64,000 nt of DNA from Mycobacterium sp. IS-1742 (GTDB lineage: Bacteria; Actinomycetota; Actinomycetes; Mycobacteriales; Mycobacteriaceae). Within the stretch, counting starts at the first letter, position 1, and each line of letters opens with the position of its first letter. Under the pieces are notes generated by a model, which saw only the letters and a program-made list of their open reading frames with translations, did no database searches and was not told the origin of the DNA. The stretch spans positions 96,692 to 160,691 of the forward strand of contig NZ_LQIV01000003.1 in NCBI RefSeq assembly GCF_001500125.1, read 5' to 3'. Below are positions 54,241-61,909 of this stretch, in pieces. Position numbers and translations under genes: made by a program.

Positions 54241-54296
54241 GAGCAGACACAGAATCGCGTCATCTCACCGAGATTCACGCGATTCTGTGTCTGCTC
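54241..54296. terminator. Perfect 20-base inverted repeat, bidirectional terminator
   Basis: GAGCAGACACAGAATCGCGT (54241-54260) is exactly complementary to 54277-54296 across a 16-base loop. It lies between the stops of the converging amine oxidase (54230) and glycerate kinase (54265) genes, and the right arm falls inside the last codons of the kinase. Its size is well above typical terminators. Confidence 0.7.
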
Positions 54297-55398
54297 GGCG
54301 GAGGAAGTCGGCGACCGCGCGGGCCAGTGACTGCGGGCCCTCCCGCAGCGCCCGCTCGAGCGGCGTTCCGGCCGGGGTGATCCCCACGATCTCGTCGACG
54401 CCGTGCTCCAGAAGCACCGATGCGTCGTCGCCGACGCGGCCGGCGAAGATGGCCACCCTGGTCCCGGTGCGGGCGGCGACCTGCGCCACCCCGAAGGGTG
54501 TCTTTCCCATCAGCGTCTGCGCGTCGACGCCGCCCTCACCGGTCAACACCCACGCCGCACCGCGCAACGCCTGCTCCAACCCGACCGTCTCGGCGACCAC
54601 CTCGACACCGGGTCGGCTTGTGGCACCGAGGAATTCGAGCAGTGCGAAGCCGAGACCGCCGGCCGCCCCGGCGCCGGGCGTCTCGGCGTGCGCGGCGTCG
54701 GCCACCTCGGCGAACCGGGCCAGCGCGGCCTCGAGCCGGGCGACGTCGGCGGCGCTCGCCCCCTTCTGCGGGCCGAACACCGCGCTGGCGCCCGTGGGGC
54801 CGAGAAGGGGTGCGGTGACGTCACAGGCCAACTGGATGCGCACGGCCGACAACCGCGGGTCGAGGCCGTCGAGGTCGATGCGGTCCAGGTCGGCCAGCGC
54901 CGCACCACCTGGCGGCAGCGGCGCGCCGGCCCCGTCGTACAACCGGCCCCCGAGCGCGGTGAGCATCCCGGCGCCGCCGTCGTTGGTGGCCGAGCCGCCG
55001 AGGCCGATGAGGAACTCGGTGGCGCCGCGGTCGAGCGCATCGCTGATGAGTTGTCCCACCCCGAACGTGCCTGCGCGCAACACATCCCGTTCCGCGGGCG
55101 CGATCAGCTCCAGCCCCGCGGCGGCCGCCATCTCGATCACGGCGAGCCCTCGGGCCCGGACGTGGCCGTAGGTGGCCTGCACGGGCCGTCCCAGCGCATC
55201 GGCCACCTCGACGGTGACCCGTTCGCCGTCGAGCGCGTCGACCACCGCGTCGACGGTGCCCTCCCCGCCGTCGGCCATCGGGACCCCGACGCAGTCGGCG
55301 TCCGGACGGGCCGCGCGCACCCCCTCCCGCATGGCCTCGATGGCCTGTGCGGCGCTCATGGACTCCTTGAAAGAGTCCGGCGCGAGAACGATTCTCAT
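54265..55398 (-). CDS. glxK: Glycerate kinase, GlxK family
   Basis: A 377-residue glycerate 2-kinase. It begins RIVLAPDSFKESMSA, has PMADGGEGTVDA near residue 41, VIEMAAAAGLEL, LIGLGGSATNDGGAGML and the C-terminal ALRGAAWVLTGEGGVDAQT. ATP converts glycerate to 2-phosphoglycerate. ATG 55398 overlaps the stop of the hydroxyacid dehydrogenase by 4 bases, so glyoxylate or hydroxypyruvate reduction and phosphorylation are coupled. The last ten residues are encoded by the terminator repeat. Confidence 0.9.
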   Translation of the reverse strand: MRIVLAPDSFKESMSAAQAIEAMREGVRAARPDADCVGVPMADGGEGTVDAVVDALDGERVTVEVADALGRPVQATYGHVRARGLAVIEMAAAAGLELIAPAERDVLRAGTFGVGQLISDALDRGATEFLIGLGGSATNDGGAGMLTALGGRLYDGAGAPLPPGGAALADLDRIDLDGLDPRLSAVRIQLACDVTAPLLGPTGASAVFGPQKGASAADVARLEAALARFAEVADAAHAETPGAGAAGGLGFALLEFLGATSRPGVEVVAETVGLEQALRGAAWVLTGEGGVDAQTLMGKTPFGVAQVAARTGTRVAIFAGRVGDDASVLLEHGVDEIVGITPAGTPLERALREGPQSLARAVADFLRRADTESRESR

Positions 55399-56360
55399 CG
55401 GACCGGGGTCAGCGCGGGCCGGCCGGCGAGCACGGCCGCGACGTTGTCGACGGCGAGGACGCCCATGGCGTCGCGGGTCGCCTCGCCCGCGCTGGCGATG
55501 TGCGGGGTGACGACCAGGTTGGGGGCATCGAGCAGCGCGGGATCGACATGGGGTTCATTCTCGAACACATCCAGCGCGGCGCCACTTATGCGGCGCGCGG
55601 TGAGCGCGTCGATCAACGCGGTCTCGTCGACGACGCCGCCGCGGGCGGTGTTGACCAGGTAGGCCGTTGGTTTCATGCGAGCGAGCGCCGCGGCGTCGAT
55701 GAGATGACGCGTCTCGTCGGTCAACGGCGTCAGCACGCAGACGACGTCGCTGTCGGACAGCAGGGTTCCGGTGTCGACGAACCGGACCCCGTCCTCGGCG
55801 CCGGCGGTACGGCTGCGCGTCGTGGCCAGCACCGTCATGTCGAACGCGCGCGCCCGCCGCGCGACCGCTCTGCCGATGCGGCCGTAGCCGAGGATGCCGA
55901 GCGTCGCGCCCGCGCTGACGTCGAGACCGGTGAGCATCCGGGGGCCCCACACCCACGGCTGCCGAGAGCGCAGGAACCGGTCGCCGTCGACGACTCGGCG
56001 GGTGACCGCGAGGATCAGGGCGAACGTGTGGTCGGCGGTGGCGGCGTCGAGAACGCCGGGGGTGTTCGTGACGGTCACCCCCGCGGCGCGGGCCGCCGCG
56101 ACGTCGACGTTGTCGTAGCCGACGGCCACGTTCGCGACCACGCGCAGCCCGTCCCCGGCGGCGGCGAGCAGGTCGGCGTCGACCCGTTCGGTCAGCGTCA
56201 CCACCGCCGCGCACGCACCGGCGAACCCGGCTTCGAGGTCGCCTCGCGTGGGTGGGTTCTCGTCACCGACCCTCAGCGGCCGGCCGAGCGTACGCAACCG
56301 CTCCATGGCGCCGTCGGTGAGCAGCCGTGACACGTACACGTGTCCGGCCGCGGTGGTCAC
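55395..56360 (-). CDS. D-2-hydroxyacid dehydrogenase (glyoxylate/hydroxypyruvate reductase type)
   Basis: A 321-residue NAD(P)H-dependent reductase. The nucleotide-binding loop is LGILGYGRIGRAVARRA, and the catalytic residues are Arg in VNTARGGVVDE, Glu in DVFENEPHVDP and His in TPHIASAG. Its coupling with glycerate kinase suggests that it makes glycerate from glyoxylate/hydroxypyruvate. GTG 56360 follows TAGGGT (56369-56374, minus strand) by 8 bases, which fits a nearly leaderless message. It is divergent from pyrH. Confidence 0.88.
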   Translation of the reverse strand: MTTAAGHVYVSRLLTDGAMERLRTLGRPLRVGDENPPTRGDLEAGFAGACAAVVTLTERVDADLLAAAGDGLRVVANVAVGYDNVDVAAARAAGVTVTNTPGVLDAATADHTFALILAVTRRVVDGDRFLRSRQPWVWGPRMLTGLDVSAGATLGILGYGRIGRAVARRARAFDMTVLATTRSRTAGAEDGVRFVDTGTLLSDSDVVCVLTPLTDETRHLIDAAALARMKPTAYLVNTARGGVVDETALIDALTARRISGAALDVFENEPHVDPALLDAPNLVVTPHIASAGEATRDAMGVLAVDNVAAVLAGRPALTPVR

Positions 56361-56368
56361 GACGTCCG

Positions 56369-56374
56369 ACCCTA
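56369..56374 (-). promoter_or_regulatory. -10 element of the dehydrogenase-glxK operon
   Basis: TAGGGT on the minus strand (within GTTAGGGT) ends 8 bases before GTG 56360. Confidence 0.4.
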
Positions 56375-56504
56375 ACCTCAGGCCCGACCGGACGCGGTGT
56401 CGAATTCGACCGCCCCTGCCACACCGGCGACCCCACATGAGGCAGGATGGGTGTGCCACCTGGGGGAGCGCCCGGTACGTCGTAGCGAGGAGGCCGAGGG
56501 TCTG

Positions 56505-57263
56505 ATGTCGGAGCCGAACAGTGACAACGGCGCCGGCGCGGTGGTCGGCGAGATCCGGCCGCTGTATTCGCGGGTGCTGCTCAAGCTGGGCGGCGAGATG
56601 TTCGGTGGCGGCGCCGTGGGTCTCGACCCGGACGTCGTACACCTCGTGGCGCGCCAGATCGCCGAAGTGGTCCGCAGCGGCGTCCAGGTCGCCGTCGTCA
56701 TCGGCGGCGGCAACTTCTTCCGGGGCGCCCAGCTGCAGCAGCGCGGGATGGAACGCACCCGCAGCGACTACATGGGCATGCTCGGCACCGTGATGAACAG
56801 CCTCGCGCTGCAGGACTTCCTGGAGAAGGAAGGCATCGACACCCGCGTGCAGACCGCCATCACCATGGGTCAGGTCGCCGAGCCCTACATCCCGCTGCGT
56901 GCGGTGCGCCACCTCGAGAAGGGCCGCGTGGTCATCTTCGGTGCGGGCATGGGGCTGCCGTACTTCTCCACCGACACCACCGCGGCCCAGCGGGCCCTGG
57001 AGATCGGCGCCGAGGTGGTGCTGATGGCCAAGGCCGTCGACGGCGTCTACACCGCCGACCCCCGCAAGGACCCGAACGCCGAGATGCTGACGGCCATCAC
57101 CCACCGCGAGGTCATCGACCGCGGGCTGGCGGTCGCCGATGCCACCGCGTTCTCGCTGTGCATGGACAACGGCATGCCGATCCTGGTGTTCAACCTGCTC
57201 GTCGACGGCAATATCGCCCGCGCGGTCGCGGGTGAGAAGATCGGAACACTGGTCACCACCTGA
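56505..57263 (+). CDS. pyrH: UMP kinase
   Basis: UMP kinase of the amino acid kinase fold, 252 residues, making UDP for nucleic acid and cell-wall synthesis. Features are [41 protein letters not shown] and [14 protein letters not shown]. The N-terminal 20 residues are disordered, as in mycobacterial orthologues. ATG 56505 follows GAGGAGGCCGAGGG; an in-frame ATG at 56397 would add 36 residues unlike any PyrH and is less likely. It is followed by frr as in most bacteria. Confidence 0.95.
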   Translation: MSEPNSDNGAGAVVGEIRPLYSRVLLKLGGEMFGGGAVGLDPDVVHLVARQIAEVVRSGVQVAVVIGGGNFFRGAQLQQRGMERTRSDYMGMLGTVMNSLALQDFLEKEGIDTRVQTAITMGQVAEPYIPLRAVRHLEKGRVVIFGAGMGLPYFSTDTTAAQRALEIGAEVVLMAKAVDGVYTADPRKDPNAEMLTAITHREVIDRGLAVADATAFSLCMDNGMPILVFNLLVDGNIARAVAGEKIGTLVTT

Positions 57264-57308
57264 ACGGGTGCGGCGACGCCGGGCGAACGTAGCGACGGGA
57301 GAAAGACT

Positions 57309-57866
57309 GTGATCGACGAAACCCTCTTCGACGCCGAGGAGAAGATGGAGAAGGCGGTGTCGGTGGCGCGTGACGACCTGTCGTCGATCCGCACCGGCCG
57401 CGCCAACCCGGGCATGTTCAACCGGATCAACGTCGACTACTACGGCGCCCCCACCCCGATCACCCAGCTGTCGAGCATCAACGTGCCCGAGGCGCGGATG
57501 GTGGTCATCAAACCGTACGAGGCCAACCAGCTGCGCAACATCGAGGACGCGATCCGCAACTCCGATCTCGGCGTCAACCCCACCAACGACGGCAACATCA
57601 TCCGGGTGTCCATCCCGCAGCTCACCGAGGAGCGCCGCCGCGACCTCGTCAAGCAGGCCAAGGCCAAGGGCGAGGACGCCAAGGTGTCGGTGCGCAACAT
57701 CCGCCGCAAGGCGATGGAGGAACTGGCCCGCATCAAGAAGGACGGCGAAGCCGGCGAGGACGAGGTCAGCCGTGCCGAGAAGGACCTCGACAAGACCACC
57801 CACACCTACACCAGCCAGATCGACGAACTGGTGAAGCACAAAGAGGGAGAGTTGCTGGAGGTCTAG
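57309..57866 (+). CDS. frr: Ribosome recycling factor
   Basis: Splits post-termination ribosomes with EF-G. The 185-residue product has a three-helix bundle and a small beta domain: [27 protein letters not shown] and [21 protein letters not shown] blocks. GTG 57309 follows GGGAGAAAGACT. It lies 45 bases after pyrH and 26 before cdsA. Length and motifs match the family exactly. Confidence 0.96.
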   Translation: MIDETLFDAEEKMEKAVSVARDDLSSIRTGRANPGMFNRINVDYYGAPTPITQLSSINVPEARMVVIKPYEANQLRNIEDAIRNSDLGVNPTNDGNIIRVSIPQLTEERRRDLVKQAKAKGEDAKVSVRNIRRKAMEELARIKKDGEAGEDEVSRAEKDLDKTTHTYTSQIDELVKHKEGELLEV

Positions 57867-57892
57867 CGGCCTCTCAGCAGCAAGCGGGTTCC

Positions 57893-58747
57893 GTGTCAGA
57901 AACACCGGTCGACGAGCCGCCGAAGAAGTCGTCGCGAGCCGGGCGCAACCTCCCTGCCGCCATCGCGGTCGGTGTCGTGCTCGGCGGCGGGCTCATCGCG
58001 ATCCTGTTGTTCGCGCCGTACCTGTGGCTGGCGCTGGTCGCGGCCGCCGTCGCGGTCAGCACCTACGAGGTGAGCAGCCGGCTGACGGAGGCCGGCTACC
58101 GGATGCCGCTGATCCCGCTGCTGCTCGGCGGTCAGGCCACGCTGTGGCTGACCTGGCCGTTCGGCCCGGCGGGCGCGCTCGGCGCGTTCGCGGCCACCGT
58201 CGTGGTCTGCATGATCTGGCGGTTGGTGGGCCAGGGCCTCAACCACGCACCGCAGAACTACTCCCGCGACATCGGCGCCACGGTGTACCTGGCGACGTGG
58301 GTGCCGCTGTTCGCGAGTTTCGGCGCGCTGCTGATCTACCCCGACGACGGCGCCAACCGGGTTTTCTGCCTGATGCTGGGCGTGGTGTTCTCCGACATCG
58401 GCGGCTATGTGGCCGGCGTGCTGTTCGGCAGGCACACGATGGCCCCGGCGATCAGCCCGAAGAAGTCCTGGGAGGGGCTGGCCGGCTCGTTGCTGTTCGG
58501 CGGCACCGCCGCGGTGCTCGCGGTGGTCTACCTGCTGGACAAGCCGTGGTACGCCGGTGTCGCGCTCGGGGTGATGCTGGTGATCACCGGCACGCTCGGC
58601 GACCTGGTGGAGTCGCAGTTCAAGCGTGATCTGGGCATCAAGGACATGAGCAATCTGCTGCCCGGCCACGGCGGCATGATGGACCGGATGGACGGCATGT
58701 TGCCGTCGGCGGTGGCCACCTGGATCGTGCTCACGCTGCTGGCCTGA
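57893..58747 (+). CDS. cdsA: Phosphatidate cytidylyltransferase
   Basis: Membrane enzyme making CDP-diacylglycerol for phosphatidylinositol and cardiolipin synthesis. The 284-residue product has about eight helices and the family signature near its end: [13 protein letters not shown] followed by [36 protein letters not shown] residues (Asp and Lys rich). The N-terminal 20 residues are cytoplasmic, acidic then basic. GTG 57893 has weak ribosome-site support. It is part of pyrH-frr-cdsA-rlmN. Confidence 0.94.
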   Translation: MSETPVDEPPKKSSRAGRNLPAAIAVGVVLGGGLIAILLFAPYLWLALVAAAVAVSTYEVSSRLTEAGYRMPLIPLLLGGQATLWLTWPFGPAGALGAFAATVVVCMIWRLVGQGLNHAPQNYSRDIGATVYLATWVPLFASFGALLIYPDDGANRVFCLMLGVVFSDIGGYVAGVLFGRHTMAPAISPKKSWEGLAGSLLFGGTAAVLAVVYLLDKPWYAGVALGVMLVITGTLGDLVESQFKRDLGIKDMSNLLPGHGGMMDRMDGMLPSAVATWIVLTLLA

Positions 58748-58782
58748 GCGGGCACCCCGCCGCAGGTGGGATACTGGCGCCG

Positions 58783-59907
58783 ATGCCCAACCCCCTGCCC
58801 CTGGTATTCGACGCCCCGCGACGCAGTAAGCCGCCGCGGCATTTCGCGGACTTCGACGACAGCGCCCGCGCGGCCGCGGTGGCCGAACTGGGATTACCGG
58901 CGTTCCGGGCCAAACAGTTGGCCAACCAGTACTACGGCCGGTTGACCGCCGACCCGCAACAGATGACCGATCTGCCGGCCGCCGTGCGCGATCGGGTCGC
59001 CGGGGCGCTGTTCCCGGATCTGCTCACCGCGGTCCGCGAGATCGAGACGGACGCGGGGGAGACCCGCAAGATGCTCTGGCGGGCGGTGGACGGCACGACC
59101 TTCGAGTCGGTGCTCATGCGCTACGCCGACCGCAACACCGTGTGCATCTCGTCGCAGGCCGGGTGCGGAATGGCGTGTCCGTTCTGCGCGACGGGCCAGG
59201 GCGGGCTCACGCGCAACCTGTCGACGGCCGAGATCCTCGAGCAGGTCCGTGCGGCCGCCGTCGAACTGCGTGACCGTGACGGTGAGGGCATCGCGCCGGC
59301 CGCGCGGGGCGGGCGGCTCTCCAACATCGTGTTCATGGGCATGGGGGAGCCGCTCGCGAACTACAACCGGGTGATCGCCGCCGTGCGCCGGATCATCGCA
59401 CCACCGCCCGACGGGTTCGGGATCTCCGCACGCTCGGTGACCGTGTCGACGGTCGGTCTGGCGCCGGCGATCCGCAAGCTCGCCGACGAACGGCTCAACG
59501 TCACGCTGGCGTTGTCGCTGCACGCGCCCGACGACGAACTGCGGGACACCCTGGTGCCGGTGAACAACCGGTGGAAGGTCTCCGAAGCGCTCGACGCGGC
59601 GCGCTACTACGCCGACGTCACCGGACGCCGGGTGTCGATCGAATACGCGCTGATCCGCGACGTGAACGATCAGCCGTGGCGGGCCGACCTGCTCGGCAAA
59701 CGGCTACATGGCGCGCTCGGGCCGCTGGCGCACGTCAACGTCATCCCGCTGAACCCGACGCCGGGCAGCGAGTGGGATGCCAGCCCCAAGCCGGTCGAGC
59801 GCGAGTTCGTCCGCCGCGTGCGCGAGCGCGGGGTGTCGTGCACGGTGCGCGACACCCGCGGCCGCGAGATCGCCGCCGCCTGCGGGCAATTGGCGGCCGA
59901 GGGCTGA
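58783..59907 (+). CDS. rlmN: 23S rRNA / tRNA adenine-C2 methyltransferase RlmN
   Basis: Radical-SAM methyltransferase that methylates A2503 of 23S rRNA and A37 of some tRNAs. The iron-sulphur cysteines are in [12 protein letters not shown] (CxxxCxxC) near residue 130, the substrate-binding [11 protein letters not shown] and VSTVGLAP blocks follow, and the methyl-carrying Cys is in [17 protein letters not shown] near the end. Length is 374. GATACT 7 bases before ATG 58783 suggests a leaderless start. It is the last gene of this housekeeping block. Confidence 0.95.
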   Translation: MPNPLPLVFDAPRRSKPPRHFADFDDSARAAAVAELGLPAFRAKQLANQYYGRLTADPQQMTDLPAAVRDRVAGALFPDLLTAVREIETDAGETRKMLWRAVDGTTFESVLMRYADRNTVCISSQAGCGMACPFCATGQGGLTRNLSTAEILEQVRAAAVELRDRDGEGIAPAARGGRLSNIVFMGMGEPLANYNRVIAAVRRIIAPPPDGFGISARSVTVSTVGLAPAIRKLADERLNVTLALSLHAPDDELRDTLVPVNNRWKVSEALDAARYYADVTGRRVSIEYALIRDVNDQPWRADLLGKRLHGALGPLAHVNVIPLNPTPGSEWDASPKPVEREFVRRVRERGVSCTVRDTRGREIAAACGQLAAEG

Positions 59908-59918
59908 CGCCGGAATCG

Positions 59919-60332
59919 TCACGGCTTGTTGGTGAACCAGACGTTCTCTTCGCGCAGGTGCCTGCTGCGCCAGCCGTCCGCGGTGCGCACCAGTTCGTGG
60001 TGGTAGTAGCCGCCGCATGAGCTCATGTCCGGCATGCCGGGCAGTTGCATCGGGTTGTAGAACATCGCCCGCACTGTCGCGGTGTCACCGTCGTGGTCGA
60101 GGATCTCGATGTTGGTGATGTAGTGCATGCTCCACGGGATCACGCCGAAATTGGCGGCGAACCAGTCGACGACCTCGTCGCGGCTGCCGACCACCGCGCC
60201 GGCCGACGAATAGTCGATGTGCGCGTCGTCGGTGAACACCGAGCGGTAGAGCTCCCAATCCTTGCTGTCGACGGCGCGGGCGTACCGATACAGCAATGCG
60301 GCGATCTCGGAATCGTCGGTCCCTCCGGTCAT
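59919..60332 (-). CDS. SnoaL-like / NTF2-fold protein
   Basis: A 137-residue NTF2-fold protein: EIAALLYRYARAVDSKDWELYRSVFTDDAHIDY at the start and VRTADGWRSRHL near the end. The long helix and the HID pair resemble ring-hydroxylating beta subunits and steroid-isomerase-like dehydratases; function unknown. ATG 60332 overlaps the aldehyde dehydrogenase stop by 4 bases, so they are co-translated and may share a catabolic pathway. It resembles the protein at 9242 (both have FYNPM-like and RTADGWR segments). Confidence 0.8.
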   Translation of the reverse strand: MTGGTDDSEIAALLYRYARAVDSKDWELYRSVFTDDAHIDYSSAGAVVGSRDEVVDWFAANFGVIPWSMHYITNIEILDHDGDTATVRAMFYNPMQLPGMPDMSSCGGYYHHELVRTADGWRSRHLREENVWFTNKP

Positions 60333-61813
60333 TCGGGCATGCCGATGGTCTTCGCTTCGAGGTACTCCTTGTAGCCCTCTTCGCCGTTGCGGTAGCCCAG
60401 CCCCGACTGCTTGGTCCCGCCGAACGGGCTGGAGATGCCGAAGTGGCTCTTGCCGTTGATCGTGACGTTGCCGGTGCGCATCCGGCAGGCGATCGCGAAC
60501 GCCCGGTCCACGTCACCGCCGGACACCTCACCCGAGAGCCCGTAGATGGTGTTGTTCGCGATGGCGACGGCCTCGTCGTCGGTGTCGTACGGCGTGACGG
60601 TCAGCACCGGTCCGAAGATCTCCTCCTGGGCGATCTGGCTGTCCGGGTCGACGTCGGCGAGCAGCGTCGGCTGGGTGTAGTAGCCGACCGGCAGGTTCTC
60701 CGGGATGCCCCCGCCGGTGACCAGTCGGGCGCCGGAGTCGATGCCCGACTTGATCAGCCCGAGCACTTTCTGGCGCTGGGTCTCGCTGATCTGCGGGCCC
60801 TGCATGGTGCCCGGCGTCCACGGATCGCCGACCGGAAAACCCTCCATCATGGTCTTGAGGATCGCCAGACCCTCGTCATAGCGGCTGCGCGGCAACAGGA
60901 TTCGCGACGGAAGAATGCACGACTGGCCGCTCATCACGCACGCCATCATCGCCGCCATCGGCAGTGCGGAGTTGAAGTCGGCGTCGTCGAGCACGATGTG
61001 GGCGGATTTGCCGCCCAGTTCGAGCAGCGTCTTCTTGACCGTCGGCGCGCCCGCGGCAAGGATCGCCCGCCCGGTCGCGGTGGACCCGGTGAAGGTGATC
61101 ATGTCGACCCGCGGGTCGGCCGACAGCGCCGCGCCGACCTCGTTGGCGTTGGACACGACGACGTTGAACACGCCGGCCGGGATGTCGGTCTCCTCGGCGA
61201 CGATGCGGCCGTACTCGCTGCCCGACCACGGGGTCAGCTGCGCGGGTTTGAGCACGACGGTGTTCCCGGCCATCAGGGCGGGCACCGTTTCGGCGATGTT
61301 GAGATAGAACGGCACGTTCCACGGCGTGATCGCGCCGACGACGCCGACCGGTTCGTAGTGGATCTTGCGCCGCGCCGGCCCCAGCTGCGTGGGGTGCACC
61401 CCGGTGTCGACGAGGTAGTCGAAGTTCTTCCCGTGCTCGGCCCAGTGCTTGACCTCCTCGATCGGGCTCTCGATCTGGCTGCCGCTCACGGTGACGGGGC
61501 AGCCGACCTCGGTGATCAGGATGCGGCGCAGGCGTTCCTTGTTCCGCTCGAGCGCCTCGTGCAGCTGGGTGAGGCAGTGGTAGCGGAAGTCGAGATCGCG
61601 CGACCAGTCCGTCTCGTCGAACGCCCGCCGCGCCGCGGCGACCGCGCGGGCCATGTCGTCGACGGTGCCGTCGGCGGCCTGTCCGGCCACTTCTTCGCTG
61701 GCGGGATGGATGACGTCGAAGGTGGCGCCGCTGCTCGTGCCCTGCAACTCGCCGTCGATCAACATCCGTTCGTCGCCGGCCAGCACGCCGGACTCGGTCT
61801 GCACAGTCGTCAT
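60329..61813 (-). CDS. Aldehyde dehydrogenase (NAD-type)
   Basis: A 494-residue aldehyde dehydrogenase. NAD-binding GSTATGRAI, general base Glu in LLELGGKSAHI, catalytic Cys in MSGQSCILPSR and EEIFGPVLTV are all present, so it should be active. The substrate is unknown; an aromatic or aliphatic aldehyde is likely. ATG 61813 (MTTVQTESG) was chosen; an upstream in-frame ATG at 61834 adds seven residues without a ribosome site. Divergent from the molybdoenzyme gene across 96 bases. Confidence 0.9.
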   Translation of the reverse strand: MTTVQTESGVLAGDERMLIDGELQGTSSGATFDVIHPASEEVAGQAADGTVDDMARAVAAARRAFDETDWSRDLDFRYHCLTQLHEALERNKERLRRILITEVGCPVTVSGSQIESPIEEVKHWAEHGKNFDYLVDTGVHPTQLGPARRKIHYEPVGVVGAITPWNVPFYLNIAETVPALMAGNTVVLKPAQLTPWSGSEYGRIVAEETDIPAGVFNVVVSNANEVGAALSADPRVDMITFTGSTATGRAILAAGAPTVKKTLLELGGKSAHIVLDDADFNSALPMAAMMACVMSGQSCILPSRILLPRSRYDEGLAILKTMMEGFPVGDPWTPGTMQGPQISETQRQKVLGLIKSGIDSGARLVTGGGIPENLPVGYYTQPTLLADVDPDSQIAQEEIFGPVLTVTPYDTDDEAVAIANNTIYGLSGEVSGGDVDRAFAIACRMRTGNVTINGKSHFGISSPFGGTKQSGLGYRNGEEGYKEYLEAKTIGMPE

Positions 61814-61895
61814 GGGTTCAGCGTTACAAATCACGCCGCGATCGTCAGGCGAATGACGGAAATAGCGTTCTCCGATTTCAAGGAGACAGTTCTCA

Positions 61896-61901
61896 TAAAC
61901 T
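61896..61901 (+). promoter_or_regulatory. Candidate -10 element of the molybdopterin oxidoreductase gene
   Basis: TAAACT (within CATAAACT) ends 8 bases before ATG 61910. The divergent gap 61814-61909 is AT-richer than its surroundings, as expected for a promoter region. Confidence 0.45.
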
Positions 61902-61909
61902 GTTCACCC

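Noticed and set aside
56397..56504. 36-residue N-terminal extension of PyrH from ATG 56397
   Set aside because: No homologue has it, and ATG 56505 has a good ribosome site.
57264..57308. GCGAACGTAGCGAC before frr as a repeat element
   Set aside because: Only one loose match (CGTAGCGA before pyrH) was seen in the window, too little to call a repeat.
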